A DNA stretch of 64,000 bases from Paracoccaceae bacterium. GTDB lineage: Bacteria > Pseudomonadota > Alphaproteobacteria > Rhodobacterales > Rhodobacteraceae. A program made the position numbers and the translations under genes. Location: contig PWZT01000037.1 in the NCBI GenBank assembly GCA_003567315.1, positions 184,849 to 248,848 of the forward strand. The letters run 5' to 3'. The notes below the pieces were generated by a model. The model saw nothing but the letters and a program-made list of their open reading frames with translations. It was not told the origin of the DNA and did not search any database. This document shows positions 45,760 to 54,178 of the stretch, in pieces; positions within the stretch are counted from its first letter, which is position 1; each line of letters begins with the position of its first letter.

Positions 45760-46818
45760 ATGTTCCCCGAGAGTTTAGAACGCAGCACAGGAAATGAACA
45801 TATCCAACTGGGGTTTCTGGTCTTTCCGGGCTTCCCGATGGCCTGCCTGACCTCGATGATCGAGCCTTTGCGCGCAGCCAATGAGATCTCGCGCAAGGCA
45901 GCTTTCGGCTGGACCGTGATTTCCGAGAGCGGCGCACCAGTGGATAGCAGCGCGAAGGTGCGATTTCATCCCGATTGCGCACTAGCCGATGCGCAGGTGA
46001 ATTACCTGATCCTGCTCAGCCCCCCCGATGCGGGTTTCGCCAATCCGCGACAGGGCAATGGCATTCTGCGCGCTTTGGACCGGCATGGCGCCATTTTGGG
46101 CGGTGTCAGTGGCGGGGTGTTTCCGCTGGCCCGCTCAGGCGTAATGACCGGGCATGTCACTTCCGTCCATTGGTGCTATGCAAGCGCCTTCAGCGATGAA
46201 TTTCCGAGCCTTGCCACCACCGACGAAGTCATCATGCCCGACCGCCGCCGCGTGACTGTTTCCGGCGCGGCGGCGGCCTTTGACCTCGCATTGATGCTGA
46301 TCGACAAGCGCCTCGGGGCCGAGGTGATGACCGAGGTCGCCTGCTGGTTCCAGCATCCGCTTGTCCGTGGCGAAGGGGTGCGCCAGAAAATCCCCGCTCC
46401 GCGGGTGGCCGTGACCACCGACATGCTGCCCGAGCCGCTCGCACAGGCCGTGAAGGTGATGTCGGAAAACCTCGAGGATCCCATCGGGATCGCCGATATC
46501 TGCGCGCAGATCGACATCTCCCCGCGCCATCTGGAGCGGCTGTTCAAGAAGCTGACCGGGAAAAGCCCGCTGATCTATTACCGCAACATGCGCTTGGCCG
46601 CTGCACGCCAGTTGGTGATGTATTCCAACCGCTCAATGCGCGAGATTGCCGAGGCCATCGGCTATTCCAGCGCGACGCCTTTCCGCGCGCGCTATGCAGA
46701 GGTCTATGGGCTCTCGCCCGATGATGACCGGCGCAAGGTCAATATGTTCCGCGTGCGCGACAATGCGCCCCTGCCATCTGGCGAAGTGCCCGTCAGAATA
46801 CCGATTTCGCCGCCGTGA
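45760..46818 (+). CDS. GlxA-family regulator (DJ-1/PfpI-like domain plus AraC helix-turn-helix)
   Basis: A 352-aa activator: N-terminal amidotransferase-like sensor domain (QLGFLVFPGFPMACLTSMI; GVSGGVFPLARSG lacks an evident catalytic Cys) and C-terminal AraC domain (IADICAQIDISPRHLERLFKK ... MREIAEAIGYSSATPFRARY; quoted in part). Homologues accompany glx and sox genes in rhizobia and control glycine-betaine/sarcosine use (GbdR type). AGAGG supports the ATG at 45760 over an in-frame GTG 7 codons upstream. Its 3' end overlaps soxG by 26 bp. Confidence 0.9.
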   Translation: MFPESLERSTGNEHIQLGFLVFPGFPMACLTSMIEPLRAANEISRKAAFGWTVISESGAPVDSSAKVRFHPDCALADAQVNYLILLSPPDAGFANPRQGNGILRALDRHGAILGGVSGGVFPLARSGVMTGHVTSVHWCYASAFSDEFPSLATTDEVIMPDRRRVTVSGAAAAFDLALMLIDKRLGAEVMTEVACWFQHPLVRGEGVRQKIPAPRVAVTTDMLPEPLAQAVKVMSENLEDPIGIADICAQIDISPRHLERLFKKLTGKSPLIYYRNMRLAAARQLVMYSNRSMREIAEAIGYSSATPFRARYAEVYGLSPDDDRRKVNMFRVRDNAPLPSGEVPVRIPISPP

Positions 46819-47353
46819 TCAGCGCATGATGCAGACTTTGCGCAGAAGAGCGCGGGCTGTAGAGCGTGAACTGCTCCGTATGGCAGATGACAAAGCAGCC
46901 CATATGCTCGATCAGCGTGCGGCGCGCATGACCCGCTTGCATCTTGCCCATGTCCAGATTGCACAAGCGCTCCATCAGTCGCGACAGATTCTCTCCGCTC
47001 AGATCAAACCGCGCCCAGGCGCCGGTCTGGTCTGTCACGCTCGCAGTATCTGCGCAGGTCGCTTTGACCCGGGCGGCAAGGTCGGGATGGGATGCATAGA
47101 GTGCCTCGACCATCCAGACATCCGGCCCGATCCAGAACGCCGAAAGCGTTTCACCGCTCGCATATGCGGCAATACCGGGGGCCTCTGCGCCAAGCAGCTT
47201 TTCCAACGCTGACCGACAAGCGGTTTCCTGCCCCTGTCGCGCGGCGACAGAGGCCAGCGCCCAATCCGGCGACTCGGTGATCGTGACAGGGCCGATCGTG
47301 TCGCAGCGCGGCTCTGTTACGCCAAGGGCGGTGAGGGGGACGAGGTCATGCAC
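46793..47353 (-). CDS. soxG: Sarcosine oxidase / N-methylglutamate dehydrogenase gamma subunit
   Basis: A 186-aa protein related to the aminomethyltransferase fold, smallest flavin-domain partner of heterotetrameric sarcosine oxidase (MgdD in the N-methylglutamate pathway). Seen: WIGPDVWMVEAL and ARFDLSGENLSRLMERLCNLDMG (quoted in part). Start is GTG at VHDLVPLT, overlapping soxA by 8 bp, with AGGAGAG about 10 bases before it. Last gene of soxB-D-A-G. Confidence 0.85.
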   Translation of the reverse strand: MHDLVPLTALGVTEPRCDTIGPVTITESPDWALASVAARQGQETACRSALEKLLGAEAPGIAAYASGETLSAFWIGPDVWMVEALYASHPDLAARVKATCADTASVTDQTGAWARFDLSGENLSRLMERLCNLDMGKMQAGHARRTLIEHMGCFVICHTEQFTLYSPRSSAQSLHHALITAAKSVF

Positions 47354-50291
47354 GGAGGCGCTCTCCTTCCGGGTCGACAAAATGGGCCGACACGATCTCG
47401 ATCTCGACATCCTCGCCGGTAAGCGGGCTGGCCGCGCGCAGGTGCTCCCCCATCCGCTCCTGCCCGTTCTTCAGGAACCCGATGGCGATATGGCTCTCCA
47501 GCGTCGGCGAGTAGCAGGCCGAGGTGACATAGCCCAGATCATTCGCGGCCACAGCTTTCGCGCCTGTCTCCAGCAGATGCGCCCCGGCCGGGATGCGGGC
47601 CTGCGGATCCTTCGGGCGAAACCCGACAAGGTTCAGCGCGTCCGATGTCGTCAGCCCCTCACGCCGCGACAGCACCGCGCCGATGCTGTCTTTCTTCGTG
47701 CTGACCATGCGGCCCATCCCGAGATTGAGCGCTGTGGTCGTGCCGTTCAACTCGTTGCCCGCTGCATGGCCCTTCTCGATGCGCATGACGCCCAGCGCTT
47801 CGGTGCCGTAGGGCGTGACATCGAATTCAGCACCCTCGGCCATGATGCGCCGGATCAGCGCATCGCCATAGCGCGTGGGCACCGCAAGCTCATAGGCGAG
47901 CTCGCCTGAAAACGAGATCCGGAAAAGCCGCGCCGGGCAGCCATTGCAGATGGTGATTTCCGCACAGGCCATGAAGGGGAAAGCCTCATTCGATACATCG
48001 ATGCCCGGATCGACGAGCTTTTGCAGCAGCCTGCGCGCATTGGGGCCGGCGATGGCGTATTGCGCCCAGGCTTCCGTCGTGGAGATGAGTTGCACGTCCA
48101 TCTCGTGCCAAAGGCATTGGCGGGCAAACTCCATATGGCGATAGACTGGCACTGCGTTGGCCGTCGTGGTCGTGACGACGAAATGATCCTCGGCCAGCCG
48201 CGCCGCCGTGCCGTCATCGAAGGCGATGCCATCCTCGCGCAGCATCAGCCCATAGCGCACGCGGCCCACGGCAAGCTTGGCGAAGCCGTTGCAATAGATG
48301 CGATTCAGGAAGGCCGCCGCGTCACGCCCCTGCACATCGATCTTGCCCAAGGTGGTCACATCGCAGACCCCGACCGAGCCGCGTGTCGCGCGGACTTCGC
48401 GATCCACGCTTTCGCGCCATGTCGTCTCGCCCGGGCGCGGAAACCATTGCGCGCGCAGCCACATGCCCACCTCGACAAACACCGCGCCCTGTTCTCTGGC
48501 CCAGTGGTGGCTTGGCGTGAGCCGCGTCGGGCGAAACTGCGGCCCCGTCGCACGGCCTGCGAGCGCGCCCATCGCAACAGGGGTATAGGGCGGGCGGAAC
48601 ATGGTGGTGCCGGTCTGGGCGATGGTCTGGCCCGTGAGTTCGGCCATGACCGCCAGCCCGCCCATATTAGAGGTCTTGCCCTGATCGGTTGCCATGCCAA
48701 GCGTGGTGTAGCGTTTCAGATGCTCCACCGCGCGGAAGCCTTCCTGATGCGCGAGTTTCACGTCCTTGACCGTCACATCGTTCTGGAAATCAAGCCAGGC
48801 GCGCTTGTCGGTTTTCACATGCCAGAAAGGGGTGATCTTTACGGGAGCATCCTCAGCCTGCGGCAGATCGGGGCGTGTGGCCGTGATGCCAAGGTCGGAG
48901 AGCGCCTGCGCGGCTTTCTCGGCCCCGGTTGCCAGCGCTGCATGGGTGCTGAACTGACCCCCTGCCGCGCCTGCGATACGCATGCCCGGCGGCAGATCAC
49001 CTGCGGGGGTGAAAGCGGCAATGCGTGCGTCCCAGGCAGGCCGCCCGCGCTGGTGGCAGGTAAGCGCGACATTGGGGTTCCAGCCGCCCGCAACGCCCAG
49101 CGCGCCAACAGCAAGTTTGCGGGTTCGGCCATTGGCGAGCCTGACCGTGATCGCAGTCAGGCCCAACCGCCCGGCGGTGTCGATCACCTGCGCGCCTGCC
49201 AGCAATTCGGTGCCTGCGACGGCGGGGGCATCGGGCCGCGTGTCGATCAGCGCCGCAACCTTGACGCCCTTGGCAATCAGATCAGTGGCCGTGCGATGGC
49301 CGTCATCATTATTCGTGAACACGGCGACAGTTTCGGCAGGCGCGACGGCCCAACGATTGACATAGGCACGCAGGGCGCTGGCCGTCATGATGCCGGGGCG
49401 GTCGTTATTGGCGAAGGCGATGGGCCGCTCCAGCGCGCCCGCGCAAAGCAGCGTGCGCTGGGTGTAGATACGCCAGAGGGTCTGCCGGGGTTTGCCCTCG
49501 GGGGGCGTCGGCAGATGGTCAGCGACCCGCTCGACGGCGCCATAGATGCCGTGGTCAAAGGCCCCGAAAACAGTCATGCGCGGCATGAGCCTGACATTGG
49601 GCAGGCTGGCCAATTCCGCGACAGTCTGCGCGGCCCAATTACTGCCTGCCATGTCGCTGAGCGCATAAGTTTCCGCATTGAGCCGCCCGCCCATGCGGAA
49701 ATCCTCATCCGCCACGATCACCCGCGCACCGGCGCGGCCTGCCGTGAGCGCGGCCATGAGACCGGACGGACCAGCACCGATGATCAGCAGATCGCAATGC
49801 AGGAAACCCTTGTCATAGGCATCCGGGTCGGGCTTGGTGGCGATCACGCCAAGTCCTGCTGCGCGGCGGATGATCGGCTCGTAAAGCTTTTCCCAGAAAG
49901 CTGCGGGCCACATGAAGGTTTTATAGTAAAAACCCGCGGTCAGGAAATTCGAAAGCCGATCATTTATCGCCAGCGCGTCGAATTTCAGGCTCGGCCATGC
50001 GTTTTGCGGCGCTGCGCGCAACCCGTCGAAAAGTTCGGTCACCGTGGCGCGGGTATTAGGTTCCTGCCGCCCGCCGCTGCGTAGCTCGACCAGCGCATTG
50101 GGCTCGTCGCTGCCTGCGGTCAGAACCCCGCGCGGGCGGTGATACTTGAACGACCGGCCCATGAGCCGCACGCCATTCGCCATGAGTGCCGAGGCCAGCG
50201 TGTCGCCGGGATGGCCCTTGTAGTATCGGCCATCAAAGCGGAAGCTGAGTTGCCTCGCGCGGTCGATCTGGCCGCCTGTGCTGAGCCTCAT
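47346..50291 (-). CDS. soxA: Sarcosine oxidase / N-methylglutamate dehydrogenase alpha subunit
   Basis: A 981-aa multidomain flavoprotein: N-terminal 2Fe-2S-ferredoxin-like domain (about 1-100, FDGRYYKGHPGDTLASALMA), NAD(P)/FAD domain (about 165-520, DLLIIGAGPSGLMAALTAG), and C-terminal folate-binding aminomethyltransferase-like domain (about 600-981, GVCDVTTLGKIDVQG). It oxidises the N-methyl group of sarcosine or N-methylglutamate and passes formaldehyde to tetrahydrofolate. Starts within the last codon of soxD (4-bp overlap). With glxBCD-gmaS nearby, MgdC is the likelier identity. Confidence 0.9.
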   Translation of the reverse strand: MRLSTGGQIDRARQLSFRFDGRYYKGHPGDTLASALMANGVRLMGRSFKYHRPRGVLTAGSDEPNALVELRSGGRQEPNTRATVTELFDGLRAAPQNAWPSLKFDALAINDRLSNFLTAGFYYKTFMWPAAFWEKLYEPIIRRAAGLGVIATKPDPDAYDKGFLHCDLLIIGAGPSGLMAALTAGRAGARVIVADEDFRMGGRLNAETYALSDMAGSNWAAQTVAELASLPNVRLMPRMTVFGAFDHGIYGAVERVADHLPTPPEGKPRQTLWRIYTQRTLLCAGALERPIAFANNDRPGIMTASALRAYVNRWAVAPAETVAVFTNNDDGHRTATDLIAKGVKVAALIDTRPDAPAVAGTELLAGAQVIDTAGRLGLTAITVRLANGRTRKLAVGALGVAGGWNPNVALTCHQRGRPAWDARIAAFTPAGDLPPGMRIAGAAGGQFSTHAALATGAEKAAQALSDLGITATRPDLPQAEDAPVKITPFWHVKTDKRAWLDFQNDVTVKDVKLAHQEGFRAVEHLKRYTTLGMATDQGKTSNMGGLAVMAELTGQTIAQTGTTMFRPPYTPVAMGALAGRATGPQFRPTRLTPSHHWAREQGAVFVEVGMWLRAQWFPRPGETTWRESVDREVRATRGSVGVCDVTTLGKIDVQGRDAAAFLNRIYCNGFAKLAVGRVRYGLMLREDGIAFDDGTAARLAEDHFVVTTTTANAVPVYRHMEFARQCLWHEMDVQLISTTEAWAQYAIAGPNARRLLQKLVDPGIDVSNEAFPFMACAEITICNGCPARLFRISFSGELAYELAVPTRYGDALIRRIMAEGAEFDVTPYGTEALGVMRIEKGHAAGNELNGTTTALNLGMGRMVSTKKDSIGAVLSRREGLTTSDALNLVGFRPKDPQARIPAGAHLLETGAKAVAANDLGYVTSACYSPTLESHIAIGFLKNGQERMGEHLRAASPLTGEDVEIEIVSAHFVDPEGERLRA

Positions 50292-50575
50292 GCGCTGCGC
50301 CCCATGTTTCGCGCGACATCGCGCGCAAGTTCGACCTTCGTGATTTCATGCGTCACGGTGTTGCGGGTGACGACAAGCCAGGAGCGGTCGCCCTGCTCAT
50401 GGAACCACAATTCACGATGCACGCCTGCCGGATTGTCACGCAGATAAAGGTAGTCGTGGAAGGCAGCCTCAGCGTTTTCAGACATGCCATCGGGGCGCGC
50501 GATCAGGCGCGCATCGCCCTTGTAGGTGAACTCCTGCGCGTCGCAGGGGCCAAGGAGTGGGTGATTGATGATCAT
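50288..50575 (-). CDS. soxD: Sarcosine oxidase / N-methylglutamate dehydrogenase delta subunit
   Basis: A 95-aa small subunit that packs against the alpha subunit. It aligns with canonical SoxD (DYLYLRDNPAGVHRELWFH; VTRNTVTHEITK). The zinc site of SoxD (Cys6, Cys9, His59, Cys63) is not kept: here the positions read His5, Leu8, His59, Asp63. That pattern suggests a zinc-free variant and may mark the N-methylglutamate dehydrogenase branch. Start MIINHPLLG follows GAGAG; it overlaps soxA by 4 bp. Confidence 0.85.
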   Translation of the reverse strand: MIINHPLLGPCDAQEFTYKGDARLIARPDGMSENAEAAFHDYLYLRDNPAGVHRELWFHEQGDRSWLVVTRNTVTHEITKVELARDVARNMGRSA

Positions 50576-50652
50576 GGCTGCTCTCGCAAACGCTGTGCCG
50601 GGGCGCGGCGGTGTGTTTGAGTATTTTTGGCAAGATGAAACATGAGGGGGGT

Positions 50653-51903
50653 TCAGTGCAGATTGGGCTGTGCGCCCATGCCTTTTTCGTCGATCATGCG
50701 CCCGCGTTCGAAACGGTCGAAGCGGTAGGCCGTGGCGGTCTTGTGCGGCTGGTCCGTGGCCAGCAGATGCGCGAAGCACCAGCCCGAGGCGGGGGTGGCC
50801 TTGAACCCGCCATAGCACCAGCCGCCATTAAAATAGAGCCCGTCGATATGGGTTCGGTCGATGATGGGCGAGCCATCCATGCTCATATCCATGATCCCGC
50901 CCCAGAGCCGCAGCAGACGCACGCGGCCAAGACCGGGGAAGAGCGCCATGCCGCCTTCGGCCACATCTTCGATCACAGGCAGGTTGCCGCGTTGGGCATA
51001 GGAGTTGTAGCCGTCGATATCGCCGCCGAAGACAAGGCCCCCCTTGTCGGACTGGCTGCAATAGAAATGGCCTGCGCCAAAGGTGATGACGCCGGGCAGC
51101 ACCGGCTTCAGCCCCTCACTGACGAAGGCTTGCAGGACATGGGATTCGATGGGCAACCGCATGCCAGCCATCGCCATCACGCGCGAGGAGTTGCCCGCCA
51201 CCGCGACGCCCACCTTGCCTGCGCCGATGAAGCCGCGCGAGGTCTCGACGCCAAGGCATGTGCCGTTTTCGATGCGAAAGCCGGTGACCTCACAATTCTG
51301 GATGATGTCCACGCCGCGGCTGTCGGCCCCGCGCGCATAGCCCCAGGCGACGGCATCATGGCGCACAGTCCCGCCGCGACGCTGGGCGAGCCCGCCCTTG
51401 ATCGGGAAGCGGGCATTGTCGAAATCGAGAAACGGGTATTCGCGGCGCACATCTTCGCGGCTCAGAAGCTCGGCATCCGCGCCATTCAGGATCATGGCAT
51501 TCCCGCGGCGGATGAACGCGTCGCGCTGCGCGTCGGAATGGATCAGGTTCAGGATGCCGCGCTGGCTGACCATGGCGTTATAATTGAAATCCTGCTCCAG
51601 CCCTTCCCAGAGCTTGAGCGAGAACTCATAAAACGGCTCATTACCGTCGAGCATGTAATTCGAGCGGATGATGGTCGTGTTGCGCCCGACATTGCCGCCG
51701 CCGATCCAGCCCTTCTCGATCACCGCGATCCGGTGCTGGCGGAACTCCTTGGCCAGATAATAGGCTGTGGCCAGCCCATGCCCGCCACCGCCCACGATGA
51801 CGATGTCATAGTGCGGCTGCGGATCAGGGTCGCGCCAGGCTGGCTGCCAGCCCTTATGGCCGGTCAGGGCCTCTTTGAGAATACGAAAGCCGGAATAGCG
51901 CAT
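50653..51903 (-). CDS. soxB: Sarcosine oxidase / N-methylglutamate dehydrogenase beta subunit
   Basis: A 416-aa FAD/FMN oxidoreductase (DAO family): N-terminal DIVIVGGGGHGLATAYYLA (about residue 30), GGGNVGRNTTIIRSNY, the conserved His segment GGTVRHDAVAWGYA (site of covalent FMN in SoxB), and a C-terminal FNGGWCYGGFKATPASG. It holds the main dehydrogenation site for the N-methyl amine. First gene of the minus-strand soxB-D-A-G set, 77 bp before soxD; divergent from the lacI-type gene. Confidence 0.93.
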   Translation of the reverse strand: MRYSGFRILKEALTGHKGWQPAWRDPDPQPHYDIVIVGGGGHGLATAYYLAKEFRQHRIAVIEKGWIGGGNVGRNTTIIRSNYMLDGNEPFYEFSLKLWEGLEQDFNYNAMVSQRGILNLIHSDAQRDAFIRRGNAMILNGADAELLSREDVRREYPFLDFDNARFPIKGGLAQRRGGTVRHDAVAWGYARGADSRGVDIIQNCEVTGFRIENGTCLGVETSRGFIGAGKVGVAVAGNSSRVMAMAGMRLPIESHVLQAFVSEGLKPVLPGVITFGAGHFYCSQSDKGGLVFGGDIDGYNSYAQRGNLPVIEDVAEGGMALFPGLGRVRLLRLWGGIMDMSMDGSPIIDRTHIDGLYFNGGWCYGGFKATPASGWCFAHLLATDQPHKTATAYRFDRFERGRMIDEKGMGAQPNLH

Positions 51904-52087
51904 GGCAACCCTTCTATGTTGCTCTCCAGATTAGTCGATCCTGCTGCGTCGCGCAGTGCGGGATCTGCCAGGAGTGGCGTCAAATGCGACTCACGGCTTC
52001 GGGAAAGCCCGCGCGCGCAGGCCGATCTGCATCCTTGCGATACCCTGCCATTCATGCCACGACATCGGGGCGAATTTTCATCAAGCC

Positions 52088-53110
52088 ATGACCATGCCAC
52101 CCCATCGCAAGACCACGCTTTCAGATGTCGCACAGGCCGCGAACTGCTCGATCGCGACAGTCTCGCGCGCCATGTCGCAGCCTGCGCTGGTTCAGCCCGA
52201 GACACTCGAGCGCATCCGACGGGCGGCCGTCACGCTGGGCTATGTTCCCAACCGGAAGGCGCGCGCGCTCGCCTCGGGGCATTCGGACACGGTCGGAGTG
52301 GTGGTTCCCACGCTCAACTCCCCGATCTTTTCCGCCACCTTGCAGGAGATGCAGCGCGCCTTTGCCGCGCAGGGCTACCAGCTTCTGATTGCCTCGCATG
52401 AATATGATGTCGGGCATGAAGCTGCGGCGCTCGGCCAGCTCATCTCGCATGGCGCGGACGGGCTGGTCGTTGTCGGCGCGGCCCGCCCCGACTCGACATG
52501 GAGCATGATCGAGGTCGCGAACCTGCCCCTTGTGCAGATGTGGGAAGGGCGTGCGGGGCATGACCGCGTCACTGTCGATAATCACGGGGCCGGATATGCA
52601 ATCGCGCGGCACCTCCTCGATCTGGGGCACCGGCAATTCGGGGTCGTCTGCGGCCATCTGCACAACAATGACCGCCAGCAGGGTCGTGTCGCGGGGATCC
52701 GGGCTGCGCTTGCAGAAGCCGGTCTCGACCTGCCGCGCACGCAGATCAGCGAGCAGGCCCTGACCATCGGCGCGGGCCGTTCAGGATGCATGACCTTGCT
52801 GCAAATGCAGCCGCGCCCGACCGCGATCATCGGAACTGTCGATCTGCTGGCCATCGGCGCGATGATCGAAGCACAGGCGCGCGGGATCGCGGTTCCGCAA
52901 GAAATGTCCTTCGCGGGCATCGACAATGTCGATGTCGCCGCCCATCTCGCGCCCTCGCTGACGACAGTTGATATTCCGGCCGCTCAGATCGGCGCCGAGA
53001 CCGCCGCGCTGTTGTTGCGCCGCATCCGCGAGGGGGCCGGCGGTGGGGCTGACGTGCAGTCCTTGCCTGTGTCGCTGGTCGTGCGCCATTCGACAGCGCC
53101 GCCGGGTTGA
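52088..53110 (+). CDS. LacI-family transcriptional regulator
   Basis: A 340-aa repressor-type protein: N-terminal helix-turn-helix TTLSDVAQAANCSIATVSRA (about residues 8-27) with hinge VPNRKARALASG, and a periplasmic-binding-like sensor domain (VGVVVPTLNSPIFSATLQ; GIDNVDVAAHLAPSLTTVD). LacI members usually bind sugars or purines; a role for the divergent sox genes is possible from position. The ATG at 52088 is chosen; a second ATG follows two codons later. A strong terminator follows the gene. Confidence 0.9.
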   Translation: MTMPPHRKTTLSDVAQAANCSIATVSRAMSQPALVQPETLERIRRAAVTLGYVPNRKARALASGHSDTVGVVVPTLNSPIFSATLQEMQRAFAAQGYQLLIASHEYDVGHEAAALGQLISHGADGLVVVGAARPDSTWSMIEVANLPLVQMWEGRAGHDRVTVDNHGAGYAIARHLLDLGHRQFGVVCGHLHNNDRQQGRVAGIRAALAEAGLDLPRTQISEQALTIGAGRSGCMTLLQMQPRPTAIIGTVDLLAIGAMIEAQARGIAVPQEMSFAGIDNVDVAAHLAPSLTTVDIPAAQIGAETAALLLRRIREGAGGGADVQSLPVSLVVRHSTAPPG

Positions 53111-53149
53111 GTGGCCACGCATAGAAAGCCCGGCCGACGTGGTTGCGTC

Positions 53150-53181
53150 GGGGCGCGCTTTGTCATTTCGCGCCCCGGCTT
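53150..53181 (+). terminator. Intrinsic terminator after the lacI-type gene
   Basis: An 8-bp all-G+C stem GGGGCGCG (53150-53157) with CGCGCCCC (53169-53176), 11-base loop, then GGC and a five-T run. It sits between the regulator gene and the truncated nrdJ 3' end and marks the left border of the nrdJ cassette region. Confidence 0.8.
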
Positions 53182-53188
53182 TTTCGAC

Positions 53189-53263
53189 TTAGCTACACCC
53201 GCTCGTCCCGCCAAAGGTGTTGCACTTCATGCAGGTGCCGTTGCGCACCAGCGTGTAGGTGCC
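53189..53263 (-). pseudogene. Truncated copy of the nrdJ 3' end (copy A of direct repeat)
   Basis: On the minus strand this stretch matches the last 73 bp of nrdJ (54181-54253) at 70 of 73 positions, same orientation, exactly 990 bp apart. It encodes the final ~23 residues of the zinc-finger tail ([14 protein letters not shown] then FGGTSGCS) but with Phe for the Cys of the intact gene and TAA for TGA. No upstream nrdJ sequence is attached. It is a displaced remnant or partial duplicate, not a gene. Confidence 0.9.
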
Positions 53264-53326
53264 GCGTCGACTTCTCGCCTGACATCGGTCGCTCTTGGGA
53301 AAGTCATTTCTCGATCTGAATTGAGG

Positions 53327-53932
53327 TCAATCGAAGTAAACTTCTTCGAACCGTATCGCAACAAATCTAATCGACAGCCCAAGCCTTCGCGCTAGCGCGG
53401 CCGGCTGACCGGCATTGAACTCTGGCGTCTTTCTCACAAGGTACCTTGGCAGTAATAAATTTGCTGCAAATTGATGCGCCTCGTTCTCCAATCGACGGCC
53501 TAGTTTAACCGTCCCAAGAATAGTCTCAGTTGCGGACTTCTGCGCTAGCGATCTTTTTCCTAAAGGAAAGCTGACAATGTTTCCAATGCCATGCGAACGA
53601 ACAATAGGCTTCCATTTTTTCAGATTGTCCACGAATTCGGGTTCGTTCCGATGAAGAACGAAGTGCCCTACTTCATGAGCGACAGTGAAACGTTTTCGCT
53701 CAGGACTCTTCGCTCGATTGAGGAAAATCACGAAGCCAGTCGGTGACCCGAGACTCGGGTCAAAGCCAATGTAGCCATCTTCGTCTTCTGCTAGATCGCG
53801 TTCAAACACCTTTAGGCCGAGTTCGTTGGCGAGTTTGACCGGGTCTCCGCCGAGCGTTTGACAAAACTCCCTAAGCTTTTCACGGTGCACTGCAGAAATG
53901 CGCTTGTCGCGTTTGAAATCGAGCACTGACAT
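53327..53932 (-). CDS. ImmA/IrrE-family metallopeptidase
   Basis: A 201-aa protein with the zinc-peptidase motif AHEVGHFVLH (HExxH) near residue 85, preceded by FVIFLNRAKSPERKRFTV and followed by NEAHQFAANLLLP with the third-ligand Glu/His region, the ImmA/IrrE layout. Relatives cleave phage or ICE repressors, or act in stress control, usually beside an XRE repressor; none is present here. ATG at 53932 follows the upstream gene's stop by one base; a TTG 12 codons upstream is an alternative. The DNA is clearly lower in G+C than neighbours, suggesting transfer. Confidence 0.85.
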   Translation of the reverse strand: MSVLDFKRDKRISAVHREKLREFCQTLGGDPVKLANELGLKVFERDLAEDEDGYIGFDPSLGSPTGFVIFLNRAKSPERKRFTVAHEVGHFVLHRNEPEFVDNLKKWKPIVRSHGIGNIVSFPLGKRSLAQKSATETILGTVKLGRRLENEAHQFAANLLLPRYLVRKTPEFNAGQPAALARRLGLSIRFVAIRFEEVYFD

Positions 53933-53933
53933 T

Positions 53934-54167
53934 TCAACCTGCCCTGGATGCTGATCGCTCTTTTTCAATAGCGTTCACTTGCTGAAGCAGTACGCGCAGA
54001 GCTTTCTCACTTTCTTCGAGCTCTTTGAGGCGCTTGGCGGGGACAACCCGCCAAGCAAACAAATATGTCGTAACCCGCCGAGCAGTCGGTTTTGAGTGAC
54101 GCCATACCCAAAGCGCTACACGATAGATCAATATCCCGGCTGCGGCAGTCACCCAATCACCGATCAT
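53934..54167 (-). CDS. Small membrane protein with coiled-coil tail, unknown function
   Basis: A 77-aa protein: hydrophobic N-terminal segment (about residues 5-22, with an internal Arg), basic middle, and a C-terminal coiled-coil-like helix (KRLKELEESEKALRVLLQQ). I recognise no family. GGGGAG lies in the 11 bp between the nrdJ stop and its ATG, so it would be translated from the nrdJ message. The stop is followed by the ImmA/IrrE start after one base. Same low-G+C block as its partner. Confidence 0.6.
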   Translation of the reverse strand: MIGDWVTAAAGILIYRVALWVWRHSKPTARRVTTYLFAWRVVPAKRLKELEESEKALRVLLQQVNAIEKERSASRAG

Positions 54168-54178
54168 TCTTACTCCCC

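Noticed and set aside
48021..50084. A 687-codon open frame on the plus strand opposite soxA
   Set aside because: Antisense shadow; no ribosome site, no recognisable domain, while soxA on the other strand is complete.
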